From the NCBI GenBank assembly GCA_937916355.1, contig CALFTM010000057.1:14303-78302 (forward strand): a DNA stretch of 64,000 nucleotides, given 5' to 3'. The translations under genes and the position numbers were made by a program. Shown here in pieces: positions 27,403-36,087 of the stretch; position 1 is the first letter of the stretch; each line of letters starts with the position of its first letter. Below the pieces are notes generated by a model, which ran no database searches, was not told where the DNA came from, and saw only the letters and a program-made list of their open reading frames with translations. The stretch is from an uncultured Bacteroidales bacterium. GTDB lineage: Bacteria > Bacteroidota > Bacteroidia > Bacteroidales > Paludibacteraceae.

Positions 27403-27421
27403 CCATCAAAGTTTTGTCATC

Positions 27422-28174
27422 ATGAAATTTAGTATCATATCTTTTATACTTGCCTTGCTATCTTTCTCCCTCAACGCCGCTGAGTCAAGAAAATTAGTAG
27501 AGGCAAACCAAATGTACACAAAGGAGAACTACAAAGCTGCAGATTCTCTATACCAACAGGTTTTAGAACAAGAGGGTGTTTCGGCTGCAGTGTACTATAA
27601 TTTAGGTAACACAAAATACAAGTTGGGGGAAATTGCACCTGCAATCCTCAACTATGAAAGGGCATTGAAACTGGATCCAAACAACGAAGACATTCTCTTC
27701 AATTTGGAAATGGCACAACACAAAACGACAGACAAAATCGAACACCTCGACAAATTCTTTTTAGAGGAGTGGAACAAGTCGATTCAAGGTTTGTTCTCAT
27801 CTGATGGTTGGTCATATCTTACAATCATCTGTTTTATTGCCTTACTGACTGGAATTGCGCTCTACTTCTTTGGAAAGAATACTACGTTGAGGAAAATCGC
27901 TTTCTTTGGAAGCATCCTTCTTCTATTAGCATTCATCATCTCTTTTGTCTACGCAAAGAAACAAAAGGATGCACAAATCATCCATGACACCGCCATCATC
28001 TTTGCCCCATCTGTCACTTGCAAGGGGTCTCCTGATGCGGGAGGCACAGACCTCTTCCTCCTACACGAGGGTACAAAGGTTAATGTGAAAAGCAAACTCA
28101 ATGGCTGGGTGGAAATTCAAATGATGGATGGGAATGTAGGCTGGATTCCTGAAAAAGATTTGGAAATCATCTAA
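27422..28174 (+). CDS. batE: BatE, TPR and SH3-like protein
   Basis: A 250-residue protein with a signal peptide (IISFILALLSFSLNA). TPR units follow at about 25-100 (AAVYYNLGNTKYKLGE, ILNYERALKLDPNNE), then two membrane helices near 133-150 and 157-178. The C-terminal SH3-like domain (LHEGTKVNVKSKLNGWVEI) ends in GNVGWIPEKDLEII. This is the BatE architecture and it is the last gene of the operon. Its final 8 bases overlap the 3' end of the convergent AraC-family gene. Confidence 0.88.
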   Translation: MKFSIISFILALLSFSLNAAESRKLVEANQMYTKENYKAADSLYQQVLEQEGVSAAVYYNLGNTKYKLGEIAPAILNYERALKLDPNNEDILFNLEMAQHKTTDKIEHLDKFFLEEWNKSIQGLFSSDGWSYLTIICFIALLTGIALYFFGKNTTLRKIAFFGSILLLLAFIISFVYAKKQKDAQIIHDTAIIFAPSVTCKGSPDAGGTDLFLLHEGTKVNVKSKLNGWVEIQMMDGNVGWIPEKDLEII

Positions 28175-29036
28175 AATCACTAACGTTCTGACGATAAGAG
28201 AAAGGAGAACATCCTGATTTTCGTTTGAAAAACTTTCCAAAAGAAGATTGATCGGAGAAGTTCAATTGTGAGGCAACCTCTTGTATAGACAAATTTGACT
28301 GACTCAACAAAGACTTGGCTTCTCCATACAACATCTCATAAATAAAATCGGAGGGGGTTCTTCCCGTAACCTTTTTCACTATCAACGTGAGGTAATGTGC
28401 GGATAGGTGCAACTTAGAAGCATAATACTCCACGTTGTGTTCTTTTCTATAATACTTCATCAACAATTCAATGAAGTTTCGGGTTATCATCTCCTGACGA
28501 CTCAACGGCTCTGTCTCATTCTGTTGCGAAAACCGCCGTTCAAAATAATCACTATAATCCAAGTAGAATGCAATAAGCGCATTCAAAACCATCTCTTTGT
28601 AATAGTAGTGTCCCGTGTTTTGAAGTGCAGATACAAGACTCTCTTTTCGTAACAACAAATGTGCCATCTCCTCCTCAGACAAAGTTAAAATCGGATTGCG
28701 AAACAAGCGAACTGAATATTTCATACGAATGGGAATGATTTCGGCTGGGTCATATTTTTCCATAAATTCTCTCGAATTAAACAAACAAAAACAGTCAAAA
28801 TCATCGCTCACCTCAACCATTTCGTAGAGGTGGGAGCTGAGCATCACCACACTATTACATGACAATGCATAATTTTTATAATTAACGGAGATTCGTGCAT
28901 GACCCGACAATACCAACATCATCACATTCACATTCCAATATCTCCATGAAGTAAAATCAACGACTACAGATTGCCCATGAAACTCCTTGTACGACAAAGA
29001 TGCTGAATCTTCTGCTACTGTTTTAAAATGAATCAT
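28167..29036 (-). CDS. AraC-family transcriptional regulator
   Basis: A 289-residue regulator with a cupin-like sensor half and a C-terminal AraC double helix-turn-helix at about 190-285. That region includes YYASKLHLSAHYLTLIVKK, the conserved GRTPSDFI, SIQEVASQLNFSDQSSFGKF and FKRKSGCSPFSYR. It is divergent from the TolC-HlyD-MFS operon across a 172-bp gap, the usual layout for a local activator of such an efflux set in Bacteroidales. The ligand is unknown. Confidence 0.9.
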   Translation of the reverse strand: MIHFKTVAEDSASLSYKEFHGQSVVVDFTSWRYWNVNVMMLVLSGHARISVNYKNYALSCNSVVMLSSHLYEMVEVSDDFDCFCLFNSREFMEKYDPAEIIPIRMKYSVRLFRNPILTLSEEEMAHLLLRKESLVSALQNTGHYYYKEMVLNALIAFYLDYSDYFERRFSQQNETEPLSRQEMITRNFIELLMKYYRKEHNVEYYASKLHLSAHYLTLIVKKVTGRTPSDFIYEMLYGEAKSLLSQSNLSIQEVASQLNFSDQSSFGKFFKRKSGCSPFSYRQNVSDFR

Positions 29037-29208
29037 AAAAACACCATTTCTTTTTTTACAAATTTACCAATAAATCCAGAATATTCATGTTAAACAAACA
29101 TATTTTTAACTATATATGTCCATATTAAACCAATTTTGGAAAAGATAGAATGATTTACAAAACAAAAAAAAGAGACAACTTTGCACACTAATTAACGAAA
29201 TGACATAA
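29037..29208. promoter_or_regulatory. Divergent control region of the efflux operon
   Basis: AT-rich gap between the AraC gene and tolC-like start. A plausible -7 for the operon is CAACTTTGC near 29178. The segment from 29085 to 29150 is rich in short repeated motifs (TTAAAC, TATATGTCCATATTAAACC) that could bind the AraC protein; no operator can be assigned by eye. Confidence 0.4.
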
Positions 29209-30555
29209 ATGAATAGAACAGTAAAAAAAGCAGTCTTCTTCGGCATACTGCTCAATCTTCTTCCCTTCTCTTTTTTGGGGCAAGAGAGTAGTTTTAGTCA
29301 ACTAATGACTATTGATGAAATGTTTTCCATGGCAGAAAACAATAGTCAGGCAATAAAACTTTCCGACCTCACAATTGCTGCTTCAAAACAAGAGGTGAAG
29401 ATTTCTAAAAATGCTCAACTACCTTCTGTAGACATTTCATTATCTGCAGGATACCTTGGTGATTTAAGAGTAATGGAAAGAAATTTCAAAAATGGGCAAA
29501 CCATTGATTTGACAAACTTTGGAAAATCCACCAACTTCAACAGCTCTCTGGCTATTGAGGCTTCTCAAATCATTTATGCAGGTGGTGCGATAAAAAACGC
29601 TATCGACAATGCGGAACTTAATACCGAAATCTCAAAATTAGAAAAGAAATTAACAATACAGAACCTTCGTTTCATGCTAATTTCATACTATTTGGAAATA
29701 TATAAGAGGGAAAATGAAGAGGAGGTTATCCTGAAAAATATAGAACAAACAGAAAAACTTATTACCGATATTAGGAACAAAGAGAAAGAGGGAATGGCTT
29801 AAAAAAATGACATCACTCGTTATGAGCTACAACTACAATCTCTGAATTTGGGTCTCACGCAATCTCGCAATGCAAAATTGATTGCCAACAACCGACTTTG
29901 CACATTACTGAAACTACCGATTGGATCATCCATTCAGGTGGACAAAACAATCATCGAAGAACTTCCTCTATCTCAATCTATAGAGTACTGGCAAAACACC
30001 GCAACTGACTCTTCCTTAACACTCAAAAAAGCGGACTTGCAATTGCAACAAACAGAACATTCTCGCAAGATCGTACGCTCGGAGAGAATCCCCAAAATTG
30101 CACTTTATGCTTCTAACCACCTTGACGGTCCCATCACAATCGACATCGACATGAAAAACAACAACATCAACGTGTGGACGGTCGGTGTGGGGTTGAAATA
30201 CAACCTTGCTTCACTATATAAAACGAATCGCAACCTAAAAAGGGCTGATATTGCCAGACTTCAGGCCTCGGAATCACTCATATTAATCAAAGAAAACCTT
30301 GAAACAGAGGTCTACAGTGCCCACACACTTTTCGTAGAAATGTTCTCTATTTTAGAAACCCACAAAAAAAGTCTGGAATTGGCAACACTTAATTATGATG
30401 TCATCAACAGAAGGTATCTCAACGAGCTTGCAACCATCACTGACATGCTGGATGCGACCAACTCAAAACTTGAGGCTGAGCTAAATATGGCAAATGCAAA
30501 AATCAATCTGCTGCTTCGCTACTACAATCTGAAACGAGTATCTGGAATTTTATAA
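29209..30555 (+). pseudogene. TolC-family outer-membrane efflux protein interrupted by an in-frame stop
   Basis: Reading from ATG 29209 gives a signal peptide and TolC-like coiled helices. A TAA at 29800-29802 then interrupts the frame right after EKEGMA. The same frame continues uninterrupted with KNDITRYELQLQSLNLGLTQ to 30555. The junction fits the common TolC motif in which Leu precedes K-N-D, so a single TTA to TAA change explains it. The downstream half has no good start of its own; its first start-like codon, TTG 29848, is inside a helix. Total length would be 448 residues, normal for the family. Either the gene is newly broken, or the base is a sequencing error. The two partner genes are intact. 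Confidence 0.85.
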
Positions 30556-30577
30556 AAAACGCATAATTTTTTTCATC

Positions 30578-31612
30578 ATGAATAGAAAAAACAAAAAAAT
30601 CGCTTACAACATTTTAGTCTGTTCACTGCTCATCATCGCTATCATCTGGGTCTTTTCGAGATTCGTCCATTTGGGTAGCGTTGAATACACAGACAACGCA
30701 CAAGTAAAACAGTTAATTATCCCTGTAAACTCTCGTATACAAGGGTTCGTCTCAAAAATCTATTTTTCAGAATACCAAGAAGTGAAAAAAGGAGACACTT
30801 TGGCAATCATAGAAGATTCTGAATTCAAATACCGTCTGGCGCAAGCTGTGGCAGACTATGAGCGTGCGACTTCAGGAAAGAAGGCGATGAAAACCTCTAT
30901 CCACACGGCGGAAAACAACATCTCGATTTCTGATGCTGCCATTGAGGAGACTCGCATACTTGTCGATAATGCAGAACGAGAATACCTAAGATACAAAAAC
31001 CTTTACGAAAATAGTGCAGTAACCAAACAACAATACGATGCGACAAAAACCAATTACGATGCGTTGAAGGCGCGATACGAACAACTGAAACACGCAAAAG
31101 AGAGTTCTTCTTTGGTTAAACAAGAACATACTCAACGTTTGGGACAAAACCTTGCAGAAATCAAACTCAAGGAGGCTGCTCTCGAATTGGCAAAACTCAA
31201 CCTCTCATATACTGTCATCACTGCACCATGTAATGGATTCACAGGAAGGAAGAACATTCAAGAGGGACAATTGATACAACCGGGACAGACCATTGTCGAC
31301 ATCGTCGACAACAATGACAAATGGATCATCGCAAATTATAAAGAGACACAAACAAGTAATATACGAGAAGGAATGCCAGTCGAAATTACCGTGGATGCTG
31401 TGCCGGATGTAGTGTTCAAAGGTGAAGTCTGTTCCATATCGAAAGCGACCGGCGCAAGTTTCTCTTTGATTCCGCAAGACAATTCTGCAGGGAATTTTGT
31501 AAAAATAGAGCAAAGGATTCCTATCAGAATCAATTTTTCACAGGACAACGATCCAGAAGCGATGAAAAGAGTTTCTGCAGGTATGAACGTTGAATGCATC
31601 GTAAATTATTAA
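30578..31612 (+). CDS. HlyD/EmrA-family periplasmic adaptor
   Basis: A 344-residue membrane-fusion protein. One N-terminal helix (YNILVCSLLIIAIIWVFS) is followed by a beta strand with DNAQVKQLIIPVNSRIQGFVSKI and the first biotinyl-lipoyl half VKKGDTLAIIED. A long coiled hairpin spans about 90-200. The second lipoyl half reads ITAPCNGFTGRKNIQEGQLI and is followed by the beta-barrel WIIANYKETQTSNI. The sequence is typical of the EmrA-like adaptors paired with MFS pumps. It lies 22 bp after the TolC gene and 15 bp before the MFS gene. Confidence 0.92.
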   Translation: MNRKNKKIAYNILVCSLLIIAIIWVFSRFVHLGSVEYTDNAQVKQLIIPVNSRIQGFVSKIYFSEYQEVKKGDTLAIIEDSEFKYRLAQAVADYERATSGKKAMKTSIHTAENNISISDAAIEETRILVDNAEREYLRYKNLYENSAVTKQQYDATKTNYDALKARYEQLKHAKESSSLVKQEHTQRLGQNLAEIKLKEAALELAKLNLSYTVITAPCNGFTGRKNIQEGQLIQPGQTIVDIVDNNDKWIIANYKETQTSNIREGMPVEITVDAVPDVVFKGEVCSISKATGASFSLIPQDNSAGNFVKIEQRIPIRINFSQDNDPEAMKRVSAGMNVECIVNY

Positions 31613-31627
31613 GCCACAAACAAAAAA

Positions 31628-33319
31628 ATGAGTGAAAATATTTCTCATCCTCATAATGGAGGGACACCCTCATTTTCTATTCCAGAAATCAGAAGTTTCG
31701 TTCCTGAATGCATCCGCCCATACATTCTGATAGGGTTTGCCATCATCATCCAATTTTCAGGAGGAGTGTACCTGCCCGTCTCTCATGAAATGGCGAGTGC
31801 GACCGCATTGATGAATGAAGACATCCAAATGGCAGGCCTCACTGGACTGATTGGAATGTCGCTCAACTTCATCTACATGTTCCGCTTTAAATGTGCCTTT
31901 CCTCCCAAAACCGCCTTTTTCATTTGCGGAACAATCATCATCATCGCCAACCTCATAACGATGCACACGACAAACGTCCCGCTATTGGTCGGCACGTGCC
32001 TTGTCGCAGGATTTTTCAGAATGCAAGCGATGTTTCTTTGCATGAGCACAATTCAACTTTGGATAACCCCCAAAAGAGATATGCAAATATGGTTTTGCTG
32101 GATATGCTTTATCGTCAACTCCATGATCAGCCTTTCGGGGCTACTTAGCGTCTTCATCAGTTCGGCTACAGAATGGCAATATGTCCAATGGTGCATCATC
32201 GGACTGGTACTGATCATGCTACTCATCATCATGCTAATCTTTAAAAATTTCAGAACAATGCCTCGCATCCCTTTCTTAGGAATAGACTACTTAGGAATGC
32301 TATTGTGGGGAGGTTTTGCCATGAGTATTCTTTTCGTTTGTATTTATGGAGAACACTACGACTGGTGGCACTCAAAACATATATGGACTGCCACTTTCTC
32401 TGCCATAACCTCCTTGGGATTCCTTTTGTGGCGTTCATCGTTCATACGTCACCCCTATATTACAATTTCTGCCATCAAAAAACCGATAATGTGGCTCATG
32501 CCACTCACCTATCTGGCGGCAGACCTGCTCTTAGCACCCTCACATATCTTTGAACACGCACTCATGGAAAACATCCTTGGCTATGATAGCACCCACATCG
32601 CATCACTCAATTGGGTATCCTTCGCTGGAGTCATTTTCTCCACTATCATCGCATGGAAGATTTTCGGACAATGGAAATGGAGATACCGCACAATGTTTCT
32701 CATCGCATTTGGCTGTTTTTCTTTCTACTTAGCCTATTTTTACCTGATGATAGATTATCATCTTCCGAAAGAGTATCTTTTTCTGCCAATATTCGTAAGA
32801 AGTTTCGGATATGTGATTTTAGCTATATCACTGCTCACTGCAACAACGAAACTCCCCTTCCCTTTTGAGTTTTTCCAAGGCATCACAATCCAAAACACTT
32901 TTAGCGCTGCTTTGGCAAGCTCTATCGGCACAGCAATCATTGGGCATCTGTTGAAAATAACCCTTCTGAAAAACAGCATGCTCATCAGTGCAAATTTCGA
33001 CCACCTCAATACACACATTTCACAAATGCCAATGGAGATGATGTACGGAATCATACAACAACAATCGCTAATAGTTTCTATGAAAGAGATATACGGATGG
33101 CTTCTGATTTTAAGCTTTGTTTTTCTTTTCTTCATATTGATACGAGAAGAAGGATTATCAGAACCCGTCAAACTAAAATTCCCTAATTTAAGTAAATGGA
33201 GAAAAAAGATGTTAAGCAAACTTCAACAAAAGCTTGCTCATGGATTATCCCAAAGGGATTCATTCCTCCCCTACAAAAAACAGACCTCCTCCATCGTAAA
33301 GATAATCATCGGCAAGTGA
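31628..33319 (+). CDS. MFS multidrug efflux transporter (EmrB/DHA2-like)
   Basis: A 563-residue polytopic protein with about 14 hydrophobic segments, in line with the DHA2 branch. It sits after an EmrA-like adaptor and a TolC gene. The N-terminal helix IRPYILIGFAIIIQFSGGVYLPVS is followed by a divergent signature region, without the classical MFS RxGRR loop. It is similar in layout to the Bacteroidales EmrB-like proteins that accompany an AraC regulator. The substrate is unknown. Its last 60 bases overlap, in antisense, the 3' end of the next gene (33260-33967). The final 20 residues beyond about 540 look like an extension read into that gene. Confidence 0.85.
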   Translation: MSENISHPHNGGTPSFSIPEIRSFVPECIRPYILIGFAIIIQFSGGVYLPVSHEMASATALMNEDIQMAGLTGLIGMSLNFIYMFRFKCAFPPKTAFFICGTIIIIANLITMHTTNVPLLVGTCLVAGFFRMQAMFLCMSTIQLWITPKRDMQIWFCWICFIVNSMISLSGLLSVFISSATEWQYVQWCIIGLVLIMLLIIMLIFKNFRTMPRIPFLGIDYLGMLLWGGFAMSILFVCIYGEHYDWWHSKHIWTATFSAITSLGFLLWRSSFIRHPYITISAIKKPIMWLMPLTYLAADLLLAPSHIFEHALMENILGYDSTHIASLNWVSFAGVIFSTIIAWKIFGQWKWRYRTMFLIAFGCFSFYLAYFYLMIDYHLPKEYLFLPIFVRSFGYVILAISLLTATTKLPFPFEFFQGITIQNTFSAALASSIGTAIIGHLLKITLLKNSMLISANFDHLNTHISQMPMEMMYGIIQQQSLIVSMKEIYGWLLILSFVFLFFILIREEGLSEPVKLKFPNLSKWRKKMLSKLQQKLAHGLSQRDSFLPYKKQTSSIVKIIIGK

Positions 33320-33967
33320 GATGATTTCTATCTGGTGAGATTCGATGAAATCGCATAATTTCTTGCCATCTTTATGTTTCAATGGGTTGCCTAAAAAGAA
33401 TAGTTTGTTTTGATGTAATCCGCATGTCCCGCCTAAAAAACCATAGCGGTGCGTCACTATCTTAATCTCTTCGGGCGAGAAATAACAGGAGGAGAAAGAG
33501 TGCTTTTGCAACTCTTTGTGAATGCCGGCATCGGAGGTGATAAATGCCTCGTCCGTCAGGGCTAGCAACGAACATCGTGTATAAGACTGTGGCAAGAAAA
33601 TCTTCTGTTTGCCCTCTTGTCTCTCCAAAACTTTGGCATCAGTATATCCTTTTCGATGAAAAAAACAGGTTGGCGTGGCTAACGCATTGTAGAAACAGGA
33701 GTTGTGCAGTTCCTTTCCAACAAACGAATCTCCATAGCGATAAGGAATAGCCAATTCATCGAGTTTTTGAAACAGATTCTGAGGAGCATTGGGCGCAATT
33801 ATCAACTCTTCTCGCTCTTGAAAGATAAAAATATCGGGATGACATGATATGGAAGAATAGGTGACATTTGTGGTCTGAAATCGAAAAACTTCATCGGCAT
33901 AAAGAGCAAGCTGTTCAAAAATTTTCTCTGAACACCGTGCATCAACTATGACTAACTTTGATTTCAT
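33260..33967 (-). CDS. Uncharacterised protein linked to a radical SAM enzyme
   Basis: A 235-residue soluble protein. Internal features include HNSCFYNALATPTCFFHRKGYTD near 110-130, YTRCSLLALTDEAFITSDAG near 149-168, and HRYGFLGGTCGLHQNKLFFLGNP near 190-213. These recall the GME-fold (amidinotransferase-like) proteins listed as DUF6873, but I hold that only loosely. It overlaps the radical SAM gene upstream by 26 bases, so the two are translationally coupled, and it overlaps the convergent MFS gene by 60 bases at its 3' end. Conserved Cys and His residues are present but no activity can be assigned. Confidence 0.7.
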   Translation of the reverse strand: MKSKLVIVDARCSEKIFEQLALYADEVFRFQTTNVTYSSISCHPDIFIFQEREELIIAPNAPQNLFQKLDELAIPYRYGDSFVGKELHNSCFYNALATPTCFFHRKGYTDAKVLERQEGKQKIFLPQSYTRCSLLALTDEAFITSDAGIHKELQKHSFSSCYFSPEEIKIVTHRYGFLGGTCGLHQNKLFFLGNPLKHKDGKKLCDFIESHQIEIISLADDYLYDGGGLFFVGEE

Positions 33968-34946
33968 ATTTGCTCAATTTAGAATCACCCAAAACCTTTA
34001 CATTCAATTTTTTAGGCTCGAATATTGTTTTTCTGTTCTTGGCTTCGTATCCCAACACAAAATTGATTTGTGACGGATGCACTTTCACAACAATTGAACT
34101 CGATTCATATCCATCTAATTCCTTTTTCAACAAATCCGCCCATATCTCTGTCATAACCAACTCTTTGAAAGAGCGATGATAAGACCCTGCCAACAATGAT
34201 TTTCCTTGCGTCAACTCTTCCGATGGGTGTAGTCCAACACGCAAAACTTTCACTCCTGCTTGCTCGAATCGAAGGAAAAATCGCTTGGACCATGACACCG
34301 CTGTTGGGAGGTCAAGGGGCTGATACTTGCCCGTTTCATAAAATTTTGCCAACTGTGTCCCTTTAATAACTAATGTTGGATAGATTCTCGTGTTATCTGC
34401 TCCTAACGAAATAATATCCTCCACAGTCTGAGAAGAACGCTCAAACGAATCTTGAGGGAGACCGATCATCATCTGCAACCCTAAATGGAAATCGTTCTTC
34501 AAAATCAACTCAGAAGCTCTCCAAATTGCCTCTCTCTTATGCCCCCGACCCGATGCGAGCAATACCTCGTCATGAGTAGATTGAGCACCCAACTCGATGG
34601 TTGTGACTCCATATCGTTTGAGAAGATCCAAAACGGGTTGAGAGATATAATCCGGACGGGTAGACAATCGGATGCCGGAAATCTTATTCTCTTTGCGGTA
34701 ATGGAATGCTTGCCGGAGGTATTGCTCTTGCAACTCCAACGGCAATCCGGTGAATGAGCCTCCAAAAAATGCCACCTCAATCTCTCTCCCATCGGTCATT
34801 GTCGATAAATAGGTTTCAATAATAGCAGGAAGATCTTCCGGGTTGGGAATCTCTTGCTGTCCGCTGATTTTTGCCTGATTGCAAAATATACATTGGTGTG
34901 GACAAGCCAACTCCGGAATAAATATAGGTATATTGGAATGTTTCAT
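33942..34946 (-). CDS. Radical SAM protein, ELP3/YhcC-like
   Basis: A radical SAM enzyme. With ATG 34946 as start it has the CX3CX2C cluster at C15, C19 and C22 (CPHQCIFC), then VAFFGGSFTGLPLE, RLSTRPDYI, TTIELGAQSTHDEVL and LGLQMMIGLPQDS. These are typical of the Elp3/MiaB-NifB-like radical SAM fold; in YhcC and its kin the substrate is unknown. The frame is open to 34985, but the sequence before ATG 34946 is not family-like and the promoter block at 34998-35066 agrees with 34946. The C-terminal half after about 200 (LRVGLHPSEELTQG) looks like the Elp3-type RNA-binding-like tail. Confidence 0.85.
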   Translation of the reverse strand: MKHSNIPIFIPELACPHQCIFCNQAKISGQQEIPNPEDLPAIIETYLSTMTDGREIEVAFFGGSFTGLPLELQEQYLRQAFHYRKENKISGIRLSTRPDYISQPVLDLLKRYGVTTIELGAQSTHDEVLLASGRGHKREAIWRASELILKNDFHLGLQMMIGLPQDSFERSSQTVEDIISLGADNTRIYPTLVIKGTQLAKFYETGKYQPLDLPTAVSWSKRFFLRFEQAGVKVLRVGLHPSEELTQGKSLLAGSYHRSFKELVMTEIWADLLKKELDGYESSSIVVKVHPSQINFVLGYEAKNRKTIFEPKKLNVKVLGDSKLSKYEIKVSHS

Positions 34947-34997
34947 AATGACCATCTTATTTCTATAAAGCAGCAGCCGATACATTTACAAATCTTC

Positions 34998-35066
34998 TCT
35001 CAAAGCACAAAGATGAGACCCCAACACTCCGCTTACGCAAATATAAAATTGCTCTTCTGCAAAAAT
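34998..35066 (-). promoter_or_regulatory. Promoter block of the radical SAM gene, duplicated upstream of the Sel1 gene
   Basis: On the minus strand this segment contains a -7-like CATCTTTG (35015-35008) and TATATTTG (35045-35038). It is recognisably homologous to 35926-36000, sharing the 12-base core GTCTCATCTTTG plus flanking TTGAGAG and TTTTTGCA. CATCTTTG lies about 60 bases before ATG 34946. Confidence 0.55.
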
Positions 35067-35079
35067 TCAGAAAAAAAAA

Positions 35080-35883
35080 TCACTTCTCTAATTCTTTCAA
35101 CACCTCAACAGCAACCGGCAATCCTTGATTTTCAGCAAGTTTCAATAGCCTTATTGCTTCTGCGGTGTCTTGCGGTACACCGTGACCGTTATAGTAACAA
35201 ACGAAAAGATTGTATTGAGCTCCCGCATCACCCTGATCGGCGGCGAGTTTGTACCATTTCACAGCTTCTTTAGAATCTTGCGGAACACCTTGACCTTCTG
35301 TGTAACATAAGCCAAGTACAACCTGAGCCGTAGCATATCCCTGTTCGGCAGCAAGTTTGTACCATTTCACTGCCTCTTTAAAGTCCTGCGGAACGCCTTC
35401 ACCGTTTGCATAACATACTCCAAGATTGCATTGAGCTTCCGCCTCACCCTGATCGGCTGCGAGTTTGTACCATTTTGCAGCCTCTTTATGGTCCTGCGGA
35501 ACGCCTTGACCATAACTGTAACAAACTCCAAGATTGCATTGAGCTTCCGCATCACCCTGATCGGCTGCGAGTTTATACCACTTCACCGCCTCTTTATAAT
35601 CTTGCGGTACGCCTTGACCATTAACGTAACAAAAGCCAAGATCGTATTGAGCCTTCACATGCCCCTGTTCGGCAGCGAGTTTAAACCATTTCACTGCCTC
35701 TTTATAGTCCTGCGGAACGCCTTCACCTTTTTCGTAACATAAGCCAAGCTCAAACTGAGCCGTAGCATCTCCTGACGCTGCCTTTTTTTTCAAATTCTCA
35801 AATTCCGAACTGTATCCAACACATGACACCATCGAAACAATCAACAATACTATTTTTACAAAATTTTTAAAATGATTCTCCAT
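35080..35883 (-). CDS. Sel1-repeat lipoprotein
   Basis: From ATG 35883 the protein has 267 residues, a lipoprotein signal (FVKIVLLIVSMVSC, lipid Cys 21) and six near-identical Sel1 units of 36 residues. Each unit has the pattern A..G.AxAQ..LG.CY..G.GVPQD.KEA.KW.KLAA. The frame could be extended to 35931, but that adds only a non-signal-like stretch. Sel1 proteins are TPR-like adaptors. The anchored form suggests a role at the outer or inner membrane, perhaps as a partner of a secreted or neighbouring protein. The 108-bp repeats are very similar in DNA, so the copy number may vary. Confidence 0.9.
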   Translation of the reverse strand: MENHFKNFVKIVLLIVSMVSCVGYSSEFENLKKKAASGDATAQFELGLCYEKGEGVPQDYKEAVKWFKLAAEQGHVKAQYDLGFCYVNGQGVPQDYKEAVKWYKLAADQGDAEAQCNLGVCYSYGQGVPQDHKEAAKWYKLAADQGEAEAQCNLGVCYANGEGVPQDFKEAVKWYKLAAEQGYATAQVVLGLCYTEGQGVPQDSKEAVKWYKLAADQGDAGAQYNLFVCYYNGHGVPQDTAEAIRLLKLAENQGLPVAVEVLKELEK

Positions 35884-35925
35884 TCTTATCAATGTCTTAA
35901 TAATATAAAATTCAAAAAAAATAAC

Positions 35926-36000
35926 TCTCAATGTGCAAAGATGAGACTAAATCTCTCTGCAACGCTAATATACATAAAATTCTACACTTATGCAAAAAAT
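35926..36000 (-). promoter_or_regulatory. Promoter block of the Sel1 gene, homologous to 34998-35066
   Basis: On the minus strand this contains CATCTTTG (35943-35936) within the shared core GTCTCATCTTTG, 53 bases before ATG 35883. The same block is found upstream of the radical SAM gene at nearly the same distance. It supports the downstream starts of both genes. Confidence 0.55.
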
Positions 36001-36006
36001 TTGAAA

Positions 36007-36037
36007 CTGTGAATTTACAGAACGCACCTTAATAAAA
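36007..36037 (+). repeat. Dispersed intergenic motif, copy B1
   Basis: Core GTGAATTTACAGAACGCACC followed by TTAATAAAA. It is related to 51546-51573 (B2) and more distantly to the A copies. It lies between the Sel1 gene and the small acidic gene. Confidence 0.5.
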
Positions 36038-36051
36038 ATAAGACAACTTCT

Positions 36052-36083
36052 ACAAAACCGAATTTATAGAAGTTGCCTCAATA
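36052..36083 (+). repeat. Dispersed intergenic motif, copy A3
   Basis: Core AATTTATAGAAGTTGCC, following AAAACCG, matches copy A2 at 51501-51540 with a one-base gap. With the sequence at 36042-36052 (GACAACTTCTA) it forms an imperfect inverted repeat of about 11 bp. Confidence 0.6.
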
Positions 36084-36087
36084 AAAA

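Noticed and set aside
29791..29811. Programmed frameshift at the A7 run in the TolC gene
   Set aside because: The frame is the same before and after the stop, so a frameshift would not repair it. A point change explains it better.
29848..30555. Second half of the TolC gene as a separate protein
   Set aside because: Its first start-like codon is a TTG inside a TolC helix, no ribosome-binding site precedes it, and the sequence between the stop and this TTG still reads as TolC.
35406..35742. Plus-strand frames of 72-103 codons over the Sel1 gene
   Set aside because: They are shadows of the 108-bp Sel1 repeats on the opposite strand.
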